NCBI GenBank assembly: GCA_036245805.1
Contig: BTRK01000001.1
Coordinates: forward strand, 7,874,001 to 7,938,000
DNA: 64,000 nt
Source of the DNA: Pristionchus mayeri
Taxonomy: Eukaryota; Nematoda; Chromadorea; Rhabditida; Neodiplogasteridae
Reading direction: 5' to 3'
A model generated the notes under the pieces. It made no database searches and was not told the origin of the DNA. It saw nothing but the letters and a program-made list of their open reading frames with translations. Shown piece by piece: positions 47,301 through 56,800 of the stretch. Position 1 is the stretch's first letter. Each line of letters starts with the position of its first letter. Position numbers and translations under genes: made by a program.

Positions 47301-49637
47301 AATGTACTTGGAAATAGCAGCTCACTGATTGCTCGTTGTTCGTTCGGGATACAATTAATTTATAGTAGCCTCAAATAACCAGCAAGGTGTTCTTATTTTC
47401 GAGCATTTAAGCCTTTCCTAGTAGCGCATCAAGCGGGCTAGCCATTCCTTGACACATATCTGGTGCACTCACGATGACGTAGTTGGTGACGCTTTTGAAG
47501 AGGGGATGGAAGGCGATCTTGGGCACCCAGGAAGGCGCCTGCAATAAAATCCTGTTGGCAAAGTGCCAGGAAAAACGAAAGATCCTCTAGCAATGGAGCA
47601 CTTGTATGAGGATTCTCAAAATACTTAAAGTTTCGGCACCTCTCTAGTTTAGGGGGTACTCGGGTGTAGCCGCACAAGTTTAGAACAAGTTCAAGTTTGC
47701 GCCTCCCCTACGCTCAAGTCGATTTGCAAATTCCAACTTGTAAACAAGTCGGATTGAGTATTGCAATTCGAGTTGCGCGAAAGGGGAGGCACACAACTTG
47801 TAAATATACTTGTTCTAAACTTGTGCGGCTACACCCGAGTAACACCGCCCACTCTCCTTAATCTGCGTACTCACTCGCTCATCTGGCCGGCGAGATTACG
47901 CAGAATGAATAGAGTATTTTCATACTTTGCTCTCGCTCAATTTCGGCACTTTCCTAGAAGCTTACCAAGCCCCGCCCACTCTGTCCTCCTTCTCATTATA
48001 AAGTTGCTTAAAATATGCCTTAGAGTTCGTAGGCATAGAATAATGTTGTTAGAGTTGTGCTTAGACTGCTTAGGCTCGGATTTCGGTTGCTTAATGCTAG
48101 GCACTATACCACGCCCACAAAGGGGTGGGGCCAAGAGGGCGGGGCTTGGTAGGATTCTAGGAAAGATCCCTCCCCAGGGTAAGTTACCGTACCTGCTGCA
48201 GTATCTGGCCGAGTAGGATGGTCGTGTTCAGCGTCTGGCGGGGGAAGATGTCAGCCAACTGGTCCAGTAGGATCTGCAATAATCGACAATTGGTTGCATA
48301 CAAGGGATGTCTATGCGGAATTGAAACCGGTTGCATACTGTACTGTATGCATACTGTACTGCATGCAATGCATACTGTAGGTGAGTCGGGGATCGAGTAA
48401 TTCCATGAACTGATAATGGCACTGCTATTGCCGTTACAGCAGGAAGAGAACAAAATAGTCCAAATTATGGGCGATAAGAGTTGGACGAAACACATACTGA
48501 ACGGCATTATTCAGTTTTCAATACACGCGTGCGATATTTTAAAGTACAATAATAGACAATTTCTATTAGAAATTGTACCTATGGATGCTATTCTAGGGTA
48601 GTTTTTTCAAGACTTGATATGACCTATTCGGCATAGCGCAATAGAGGCACTAGGTCGGATGAAAATTGAGAATCACAATAGACACTTGTTATTTATGGCG
48701 TTACGAAATAGTTATCGTCTGACTCTCTCAAAATTGCATACTCTCTCGCTCCCTCTAACCTGCGAGAGAGTGTGCAATACGAGGAGAGTCGGAAGAATAT
48801 TTCAATCTCTATGCCTGTTAAGCAAAGCGTAATAAGGCCGCTGGATCGGACGAAAACTACGAGGGGAGTGTATTATTTTATATCTGGTGATTTTAGAACT
48901 CTTTGTTTTTGAACTCAGCGATGAACTTGAACACATTATTTTCCCCTCTGTAGAGTTCTAAAATAACCAGTTCTACTATGATACACCCACAGCTACGAGT
49001 CGGAAGAGGCATGTGTTATCTATGGCGTTACGAAATAGTTCACAACCAAGTGCAACAAGAGAGTGCGAACTCTCGAAAGTGCTCTTTTTCGATCAGCGAC
49101 ACCATCTTTTCGTTCTATACTCTCAAAAAAGTAATCATTCGAGATCGAGAAATCTTACAGTGCGCCGCAACAACTAATTGTGAATTTTCAACACAAAAAG
49201 AAGCGTTCGCTTGAATTTTGCACTCTAGTTCTTCTCACCTTATCATGTGGTTCTCGCACAGAACAGAGTAGATCGAGAGCCCGTTCGGAGCGCTGATCAG
49301 CATAGTACTGTACGAGCTGCTTGATACCGTAACCTGCAAATCGCTAAAACGTTACAGTGCACCGAAAATCGACAGTGCGCCAGTGTCCGTCGTGAACTTT
49401 TGCAAAAAAGCAGTTCTCTATTGCGGTTGGATAACTGCTTTACTCTACCTATACTCACGTATGCACGTTCTTATCACATGAAGTAACGCTGAGCAGGAAA
49501 TTTTCAAATCGGTGAAAGTACAGTATCCGAAAGCTACAGTAACCTTGATCGAGCTGTGTGAGGATGGCTCGTCGAGCGTCCTCGAAACTCCTTGAGTCCT
49601 GCGACTCGAGCAGCTTCAGCGACTTCGCGAGGTCCAT
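35315..49637 (-). CDS. TSC1: Hamartin, TSC complex subunit 1
   Basis: Scaffold that stabilises TSC2, the Rheb GAP that restrains TORC1. Exons: 49637-49544, 49333-49239, 48273-48193, 47538-47473, 47097-47027, 46874-46796, 46508-46378, 45474-45322, 45032-44947, 44698-44600, 44369-44317, 44183-44112, 43769-43684, 43507-43426, 43292-43251, 43180-43115, 42957-42819, 42686-42596, 42542-42487, 42249-42164, 42096-42045, 41883-41820, 41542-41408, 41151-41025, 40901-40820, 40714-40623, 40470-40387, 40099-40035, 39280-39226, 39074-38980, 38693-38618, 38431-38345, 38139-38071, 37915-37841, 37496-37359, 36945-36850, 36509-36405, 36301-36199, 35902-35839, 35465-35315. They join in frame to 1,180 residues (human 1,164). 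Family landmarks: VREPHDK (about 57-63), LYGVYPNYF (193-201), RWHQREPHDFLND, and the coiled-coil start LVNQHLLYERSCRLLHANRN (from about 798), where human has LLHNQLLYERF and LRNRRLL. A low-complexity middle and long coiled coil follow. TTTTTTCAG 42 nt before the ATG is a likely trans-splice site. The exon-8 acceptor was chosen by frame. Confidence 0.92.
36107..36184. mobile_element. Small palindromic MITE in a TSC1 intron
   Basis: An 80-bp palindrome beginning TAGGTCGGCGGAGAACTATG with CTTCGATATATCAAAG at its centre, between TSC1 exons at 36199 and 35902. It shares termini and centre with 53104-53192. Confidence 0.75.
39351..39618. mobile_element. Foldback MITE in a TSC1 intron
   Basis: Termini CACTATGTCGGATGAGAACT and AGTTCTCAACTGACCTGGTG with inner inverted CCAAGTCG/CGACTTGG blocks. 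It occupies the same intron, between the LLYERSC and LLHANRN exons, as the element at 10368-10615 in the pseudogene copy. Confidence 0.8.
41172..41262. repeat. Hairpin, GACTCTCTTCAGTTTGC arms
   Basis: GACTGACTCTCTTCAGTTTG and its inverse CAAACTGAAGAGAGTC lie about 50 bp apart in a TSC1 intron. One of several structurally similar hairpins (48717-48800, 58330-58441, 59631-59702) with CTCTCTCG-rich arms. Confidence 0.8.
45461..46070. repeat. Direct duplication in a TSC1 intron
   Basis: About 218 bp starting AATGTGTCCTCTCTATTTTT occurs at 45462-45673 and again at 45853-46065 with very few differences. The first copy begins inside TSC1 exon 8, so the second copy carries a duplicate of that exon's acceptor and first few codons. 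At 45674 the first copy continues into another piece of exon-8 sequence (GCGAAATACTCTCTGTAAGT). Two minus-strand ORFs that share their C-terminal residues at 45551 and 45941 are a by-product. Confidence 0.9.
47658..47840. mobile_element. MITE with perfect 33-bp TIRs
   Basis: 183-bp element whose ends are exact inverted copies beginning ACTCGGGTGTAGCCGCACAA and running 33 bp. It lies in the TSC1 intron between exons 3 and 4. The interior repeats ACTTGTAAA/CAAGTTG-type blocks. No coding capacity. Confidence 0.9.
48320..48380. repeat. GCATACTGTACT short tandem repeat
   Basis: TTGCATACTGTACTGTATGCATACTGTACTGCATGC and following bases are three or four imperfect copies of GCATACTGTACT, in TSC1 intron 2. 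Confidence 0.8.
48648..48860. mobile_element. Palindromic element in TSC1 intron 2
   Basis: Begins CACTAGGTCGGATGAAAATT, a terminus shared with the foldbacks at 39351 and 10368, and contains a hairpin at 48717-48800 with TCTGACTCTCTC / GGAGAGTCGGA arms around CTCTCTCG. The right end near 48845 (GGATCGGACGAAAACTACG) is diverged. The extent is approximate. Confidence 0.55.
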
Positions 49638-50020
49638 CGAAGCTAGGTTTTGGCGCCCAAGCAAGAGTGAAGTTGCACTGAAAAAAGTGTGACATGTAAA
49701 CAAGCTCCTCGTGAGCGCACAAAGCGAACGCGCGAGAATATTTGAGCCAGCTAATTCGACAGGCCTATAAGTTAGGGCAACTTTGGCTTAACACAATGAA
49801 AATTTAAGAGCAATTCAGCCGCAAAATTGGAAAATTGATTTCAAGTTGAGTGGTGTGCTCACATTCTGTCTTTTAATAATCCGTTCCGATATTTGCGGAA
49901 ATTACGCAAAATGCACTACTAAACTCGGAGAAAATTCTCATTTTATTTTGTTTCTCCATTGTTTTTATCGAATTTGCGCTTTTCTTTTATTGATTTATAC
50001 ATTCCAGATAACGACAAACA
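49638..50020. promoter_or_regulatory. Shared TSC1/MRTO4 intergenic region
   Basis: 383 bp between two start codons that point away from each other. Probable trans-splice acceptors bound it at 49680 (TTTTTTCAG, minus) and 50006 (CATTCCAG, plus), leaving about 330 bp for both promoters. I see no canonical TATA box. The arrangement suggests a bidirectional promoter for a growth inhibitor and a ribosome-assembly factor; this is inference from layout only. Confidence 0.6.
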
Positions 50021-51857
50021 ATGCCTCGCTCAAAGCGCGATAAGGATGGTGAGTGTTCTTGCTCTATTTTAATTGTCCTGTTTTAATTGTTTTAATTTTG
50101 GTTTATTTTCGTTTGCAGTTTCGCTCACCAAGGTCAAGAAGAAGACCAGAGAGACGAAGGAGGGCCTCGTGCAGCAGCTGAGGAACGCCGTCGACGAGTA
50201 CCCTCACGTCTTCGTCTACGAGTTCGAAAATATGCGCGCCTCCAAGTTCGTGCAGGTCAGTGCCTTTTCTATTTTGATTTCTACCAGCCAGTTTAATTTG
50301 ACAAGAACGAGATCAATCAATCGTTCAGGTCCGACAAAAGTTCAAGACGAACTCTCGATTTTACTTCGGCAAGAACAACGTGATGGCCGTCGCACTCGGA
50401 AAGGACAAGACGACCGAGGTCGCCAATGGAATCAGCAAGGTAACTGAACAACATTAATTATATGTCAGTTGTTAATTTTATATAATTAATTTAAAAGTAA
50501 GACGCAATCGATTCTGACAGGTAAGCCATCTTCTCAAAGGCCAGTGCGGGCTCATGTTCACCCACGCCGACAAGGACGAGGTTATCGCGTGAGTTTTCTA
50601 GAAATATTTTTCATTCCTCTTTTCTAGTTTTAACATTGTTTTAAATAGTACTTCAAATCTAGTAAGAACGTGATCCCCTAACTAAAGTGTAATCATGTGG
50701 CTTTCACTAACCAAGAGCCTAACCTAACTTACGGTTCCGTTTTTCATCTCAAATTGCAGGTACTTCAAAGACCTGAAAGACGCGGACTACGCGCGTGCCG
50801 GAATCATTGCTCCTCAGGTAACTTTACCAGTCTAATTTCCGGCGGTTAACCTAACTATATCTAATGATGAAAACTCACACAAGGCCATTACCCCAGGGTA
50901 AATGGACTAACAATAAGCGATTGATTTTATGTTGGGGTTTTCACGTTATTATATGATGCAAGGAGCATGGCGATTATGACGAAATGATATTCAGACGATC
51001 GAGCTGAGCGAGGGTCCGCTCGAGCAATTCGCCTTTTCGGTCGAGCCGCAGCTGAGGAAGCTCGGCATGCCCACCTCGCTCGTTAAGGGTCCGTTAATCA
51101 TTAATCGTTATTCTTTGTCGTCTACTTGTGTAGCACCGTTAAGATAAGGGCATGTGGAGAGAGTAGGTCGCCCTTTTGTCTCGATCACAGCGAGCTAAAG
51201 GGAATGAGGCAATTTTTTCTATTGACCATGCTAATCTTGCTTCTATCGGTACCTCAATCTGAGTTCTATAGTAGCGCCAATATAAAAAAAAGGTAAAACT
51301 GAAACTATCTGATGTGAAGTCTAAACCGTTTTTGTGTTTTTATAAATAGGGCGCATTAGGAGGAAGCTGAGGCGCCCGCATATTGCATGTTCGCTAGTCC
51401 CGCGCCCATTCTGCCGATAAAATTGAAAACATAATTCTTTAGTATAACTCGTCACGAACGATAAATATATTTTATTATATATTAAATTGCAGGAGTGATC
51501 CATCTGACGCAGAACTTCCGCGTGTGCACCGAGGGCCAGGTGATCAAGCCGGAGGAGGCGAAGATCCTCAAGTTCCTCGAGGAGAAGCTCTCCGTGTTCC
51601 ACGTCAGTTTTAAATACATTTTGAAACCTAAAACTGCCTTGTTTACATGTCTCCCTCTTCTGATGATTTAAAGTTTGCAAGTTTTGGAAGAAAGCGCTTA
51701 AAAATTGTAAAGCCTAAATGAATACGACGTAGTGTGATAATGAAAAAAGATACAAACTTCTGAACCCGCGAGAGTGGTGCTTCACTGATCCTTCTATTTC
51801 CAGGTGAACCTCAAAGCGTACTGGAGCAAGAAGACGGGTCTCCAGGATCTGGCGTAG
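50021..51857 (+). CDS. MRTO4: mRNA turnover protein 4, ribosome assembly factor
   Basis: Mrt4 is a nuclear/nucleolar paralogue of ribosomal protein P0. It holds the P-stalk site on pre-60S particles until P0 replaces it. Eight exons (50021-50048, 50119-50255, 50329-50439, 50521-50588, 50760-50817, 50995-51088, 51493-51602, 51804-51857) join in frame to 219 residues (human 239). The start [20 protein letters not shown] is typical, followed by the L10/P0-like fold ([45 protein letters not shown]). GTPYQ-free [19 protein letters not shown] and a short C-terminus without the acidic P-protein tail distinguish it from P0. A CATTCCAG 14 nt before the ATG is a likely trans-splice site. AATAAA occurs at 52023 and 52207. 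Confidence 0.97.
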
Positions 51858-53103
51858 TCATGATATCATCTAATTAATGTTGACTGAATAATCTTCCGTG
51901 TACTTGTTCGGAGAGTACTGTCGTTACCTCTAAAACTTTTCGCTGATTAGTTTGGATTCCAAGCCTACATACACACCCTTATCATTGTTACGTTTTGCGT
52001 TGTTTTCGTTTGTTGTTGCAGAAATAAATGTTGGTCTCGATACTTTACCAGAGATACACATTCGATGGTTATGAAAGCCAGAAAGAGTACTTCGAAGCAA
52101 AAGCGATTTCGTCTTGCTGATTGACCAACCCGCGAGAGTGCCGCCCCACTAATTCCTTTAGTCGTTCTTGATACAGGCAGTGCAGTTGAGTACAACTATG
52201 CTGTACAATAAATAATTTAATTCTTAGATTTTAAATCGTGGTCGTTGTTTCCTGTATTAATCAGGCATTTCCCTTCATTAGCTGGTAGATAATTAAATCT
52301 AATTGCTCGATGTTTTGGTTAGAGATCCCATTCCGTAATTTTGGCAAACCCGCAAGATCGCTGCTTTTAGTATTCCTTCTAACTGAGCTTTCGTGTCCTT
52401 GCTCGGTAAGATCACGCCAGGTTCTGCACGAAATATTATTGTAAGCTCTAGTGCCTTCTTCTCATTTCCCTTTATCCGAAGGCACGGCGTTTTACAAGGG
52501 GGTGGGCGAGGAATGAGAGATCGTAGAGCAAGTGAGCAATCTCTCGCAAATTTACATGCTCTCTCGCGATTGGTCTCGAAGCAAATGTTTTCTGGAAATT
52601 TGCCATAAAATGCGGTGGAACGTTTTAGGCGAGACTGCCGCTGTGCTGTCGCGCGTGTCGAGTAAGGGATGTATCATGGTAGAACTGGTTACGTCAGAAA
52701 AATAGACAAATAATTCGCACTCTACGAAATCAGGGGTGACTTCAACAACAAAATTTCTAAAATCTCCAGATATACATACCCCTCCTATTGTGAAATAAAG
52801 TCCTCACGGGCTATCGCGATTCTGAATTCGAAATTCCTTCACGGTACTTTCGACATGCGCCCGCGAGATTGCCGTTTTGGCGTCGTCTAATGTACAGGCA
52901 GTTTGATGTGCGGACATTGAAGCTGACGCACTTGTGCCTGAGCAATAAGTACTAAAATGACTGACGTGCATTGTTTTCATTCATCTATTAAAAGTACTTA
53001 TCGATTGTATCATGCACTTTTTCCTCTCATTTCTCTTGTACTCATCCTCCGTTCCTCAGGCTATTTATGGTGACGTCTCGCCTCGAGCCAAAATCAACAT
53101 TAC
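51858..53103. other. MRTO4 3' region and downstream DNA
   Basis: Holds the MRTO4 3' UTR and poly(A) signals, then DNA with no gene I can support. A phrase close to AACCCGCGAGAGTG, usually followed by a stretch like CTAATTCCTTT, occurs at about 51763 (last MRTO4 intron), 52126, 52347 and, more diverged, 52858. Confidence 0.5.
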
Positions 53104-53192
53104 TGCGTTAGGTCGAATGAGAACTATGTCGTCATGCCGCCTTTGATATATCAAAGGAGGTATGAGGTCATAATTCTCATCCGACCTAGTGC
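53104..53192. mobile_element. Small palindromic MITE
   Basis: An 89-bp palindrome beginning TTAGGTCGAATGAGAACTAT and ending with its inverse, with CTTTGATATATCAAAG at the centre. The same family as 36107-36184, and its termini resemble the larger foldbacks at 10368 and 39351. Confidence 0.85.
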
Positions 53193-53221
53193 TAATTGTA
53201 ATTGTAATTTTTACCATTTAC

Positions 53222-53310
53222 TGAATATCAGATCGATGTTTCCCCGATTGTTTCAATTCTAAATACTATTATTATTTATTGATTATCAGATCGATGTTTC
53301 CCCGACTGCT
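53222..53310 (+). repeat. Duplicated start-site segment
   Basis: TATCAGATCGATGTTTCCCCGA occurs at 53227-53248 and again at 53285-53306, 58 bp apart. Each copy contains an acceptor-like ATCAG, ATCG and an ATG followed by Phe-Pro-Arg codons. Only the downstream copy continues into the presequence of the mitochondrial protein; the upstream one runs into a stop shortly after. Confidence 0.85.
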
Positions 53311-56300
53311 CGCTGGTCTCCCTCTCTCCGCTCGGCCGCTCGCTTCTCTCTCCGTCCGCGCCGCCTCCGGCACCCAGCGAGGACTGCCGATGGAGGAGGC
53401 ACGATTCAGCAAGAGCGCCGCTTTCCAGGTATTTTTATTCCATCCATTCAGAGTGCATAGGAGGTATTGGATTATCCTTGATGTAGTTGATGGAAGTTAC
53501 GTCGCTCCTTGCGATTCGTTGTGTTGGGGGTCGAGGCAGTAGGGGTGGTATAGTATACTAGATACGTATAACTGAAGGGGGGAGGTCTTTTTGTGTGAGG
53601 GAAACTACATGGGCGCGGAATTGATGTGCGGGGGAAGATACAATATCATAAGGTAGGTTATTCCAAACATTAATAGTTCTACTTACAACAGTGGAATGAG
53701 TGCTTTTAATTAGATAGGGAATAGAAAGCCGTAGGGGGTGTGCTTTTGCGAAGATTATGAGAGATCGGTGAAACTCGAAATAAGAATGAATTATCTAATT
53801 TATATTTTCCATGAACACAGTTATGGAGAAATAATAGGTCTGTGATGATCCTTTGGCGCTCTAAAGTTGTTATCCCGAGATATTTAATTCTGCCATAGTA
53901 TTTAGTGGTGACATCGAGTTCGCATTTTCTAAACATTCTACGGGAAAGCCGTTGGATTCCAAATGGGGCTGGCATACATTGCTAACGGTAAGATAAAAGC
54001 CTTATACGCTTTTAGGTATATTTGTGGATCGGAACTCCTAAATGACTTGAAGAGGACATTAATCTTAGCGCGTACTTTAGTATCAATTTTTTGGATGTGG
54101 GCCTTGAAGGTAAGATCGGGAGACATAAGAATGCCAAGGTCTTTAACTACACTTTCCGTGGTATACGGTAGCCATGATGGGGATATGGTAGGTTTCCATG
54201 CGTGCGGTTGCCATGAAGGGAACGGAAGGGTGTAAGGTAATGATCAAGAACAGACGTAGGTTCTGGTCTTATTTATACGGATCACATATGCTGGAAAAAA
54301 AAACAATTTTCCAATTTTCGGATCACATATGCTGGAAAAAAAATTTTTCCAGTTCATATATGTGCGCGTTGAGACGTAAAATCATAATGTCAACTGGGTC
54401 TCTCTTTCGTAGAAACCAGCCTGCAAAATTGTGCTCCAGAGCCTCCCATCAAATCGGATGCAATTTGTTCTTCTTATTCTTCGATATGATGCAAAACTTA
54501 TATCGAGGATATATTATCCTACCGTAATTCTCAGGGTCGTCGTGGGCGGGGCGCTGGCGTGGCGGGAACCCCGTATCAGTTCGACTACTACTCGTCGGAG
54601 AGGTTCTACAATATGAAGCTGATGTCCGCCATCCTCTCCATCACCGCTGTTGTCGTCTACATCGCTTGGCTGAGGTACGGTAGGGGATGGATCGGCATAC
54701 GGTAGTAGGGTACTGTAGAGGTAGTAGCTTCCACAGGTAAGGGTACTGTGCCTTTCGGCGAGATGGAGCCGCGTCGTGTAAATACGGTAGGACAGGGGCG
54801 TGTGTAGGAGTGTACGGGTTCTGCAATGCTTTTTCTGGAGTATACTACAAAGTTACTGGCCGGTGATTTGTGCAGCATGCAAAAGGAGGATATGTGTAGA
54901 GTAACTGATCAGTGAGTTACGGTATCTCCTCATCGTAGCACTCATGATCTACCGCGGATTGCTGAAATACTGTAGAGGAAGGGTACGGTAAAAGGGAGAT
55001 CCTGGCCATGCAGTATGGATTATGCGCCTCAACCTCAATTTCCTGCGCAGTATTTAAGAAAATGGGATTGTGCCTGACCGATTATCGTTGCTCATTGCAA
55101 TGGCCGCGATGGTCGGGTTTCATCACTGTTACTTCAGTTCCCACTTGGTAGGGAGACATTCGCTGGTTGCTTCAAGGCTGTAGGAAAAAAATAACATTGA
55201 TGAGTAAAGAATAGAGTTCTCTTATTGAAATATCGTATTGGAATGAATTGCATCATTGTCATATATGTTTCACGTGCACTATATAGATCATATGTATAGT
55301 GCACGTGAAACATATATGAAAATGATGCAATTCATTCCAATAAGATTCCAATAAGAGAACTGTAGTAAAGAACTGTCTCTATTTCATATGAAATTTACCA
55401 CATCTATTCAGTAAGAGAATGCGAGATTTTGATAGTCATATCTCATGCCAAGTGGGCTTTTTGATGATGAAGCCTGGCGGTAGACGATTTCCTCATATAT
55501 CTTTCATAACACCTTTGCAGGGAACCTTCCGACCTCGACGAGATCCTCAACACGCCTCCGCACATTCTGACGACGAGTCTCGAACGGAAGATGCTGCGCG
55601 ACCAGATCAAGCAGGTATACGGTAGCAGAGTTCGTGTAATATTGGATTATAAATATATGTCCTACACCACGCTCCGGAACAATAAATTACGCGTCACACC
55701 TCGTTATTTCAAACCAATTTCCCAAGTTATTATTTTGTTTTTCGCGCTTTTAATGTTAAAACAAGGTGTATGCACACTAATTTTATTCAAATAGCAAAAG
55801 AATTAAGCGAAATTGCTCATGTTGCGCGTTGACGCGCAGTTGAATCTAGGCTCCGCCCATATTTCTGAGCGCCGTGGCTAAGTAGTCAATTCTAAAATTT
55901 CGGAACGTTTTAATATTGCTATAGCCATCATGATATTGTTTCACAACGGAGAAACCTCTAGACATTCGCCAAAATCGAGTTAATAATTATTTTGTTGAAA
56001 ATTGTGTTGTATTTTCTGCCACAAATGGTTCGGTCCTATTGGTGGTTCAAATTTACTCGTATGATAAGTACTAAGTGGAACTCGGCCGCCACTTGTACGT
56101 CGGTGAAAAGCTGGTCGTAACGGGAAATCAGATAGAACATGAGAATTTCAAAACCGAATCGGAATTTCCAATATTGATTCGGTTATCTCAAGTAACGTTC
56201 GAGTTTCACATTTTCTCTATCTGCCTTGGTAGTTCGATTCACCAACCAGTCTGAGCAAGCTGTCTTCAAATGAAAAAAAGTCCTTTCTAAAGCTTTTCTA

Positions 56301-56800
56301 CGCTAATGTGGATTGAAAATTGATTTAATATTTGGTTAATTGGACTAACTAACTTTGTTAATTAATTTGAGTAATTAGACTAATTACAGCGATAATGCGA
56401 TTTGAAAATTATTATAATGTTTAGTTAATTATATATATATATTTTATCTACGCACAAGGCGCAACGAGATACGAGTATTATATTATGTGTGTCGTACAGA
56501 ATAATTTTACTCCTCACACTGATGATTCATAGTGATAGAATAGGGAGAACAAAATTGGACTAATTACAGCGATTAATTACTAATTAGACTAATTTAACTT
56601 TTTGTATAATTTCAGCGAAACTGCGATTAGAAAATTAGCATTATATTTAACTAATTAAACTAATTAAGGCGAAGGAGAAGGGCGAGAGCACGGAGCTGTT
56701 CGAGGCACAGCTGGAGTACGTCGATGTGAAGGAGGCCGCGCTCAAGATCCAGTTCGAGAAACAACAATCGATGAAGAAGAAGAAGAGCAGTGATGTTTGA
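53294..56800 (+). CDS. Single-pass mitochondrial protein, UQCC4-like?
   Basis: Four exons (53294-53428, 54535-54674, 55521-55614, 56669-56800) join in frame to 166 residues. Residues 1-35 are Arg/Ser/Leu-rich without early acids, like a mitochondrial presequence (MFPRLLAGLPLSARPLASLS). Residues 59-71 read YQFDYYSSERFYN, then a transmembrane helix at about 74-90, then WLREPSDLDEIL and a charged helical tail ending KKKKSSDV. The layout presequence, (F/Y)SS, one helix, (W/Y)LREE-like, resembles CCSMST1/UQCC4, a complex III assembly factor, but I cannot confirm homology. The ATG follows TTATCAG by 4 nt (trans-splice-like). Exon 4 uses a TTAAG acceptor. Intron 1 hosts a LINE remnant and intron 2 a palindromic MITE. 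Confidence 0.78.
53560..54230 (-). mobile_element. LINE reverse-transcriptase remnant
   Basis: Minus-strand pieces read like the C-terminal part of a CR1/RTE/jockey-type non-LTR polymerase: DLTFKAHIQKIDTKVRAKIN, LKAYKAFILPLAMYASPIWN (the family's LYKTYVRPILEYASPVWNP region), then QRLSRRMFRKCEL and YLGITTLERQRIITDLLFLH. The two parts are in different frames, so there is a frameshift, and the catalytic domain is missing. It sits antisense in intron 1 of the mitochondrial-protein gene. Confidence 0.85.
55216..55360. mobile_element. Palindromic MITE, GTTCTCTTATTGGAA family, copy 2
   Basis: A 145-bp near-perfect palindrome starting GTTCTCTTATTG and ending CAATAAGAGAAC, with TTTCACGTGCACTATA at the centre as in copy 1 (23420-23543). 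It has a small extra duplication near the right end (ATTCCAATAAG twice). In intron 2 of the mitochondrial-protein gene. Confidence 0.85.

Noticed and set aside
24917..49637. TSC1 and Twinkle as one operon
   Set aside because: The 850-bp gap is much longer than typical nematode operon spacers and there is no direct evidence of downstream-type trans-splicing.
50818..50994. Possible C/D-box snoRNA in MRTO4 intron 5 (ATGATGA near 50861)
   Set aside because: No CTGA D box or terminal stem is visible at a suitable distance.
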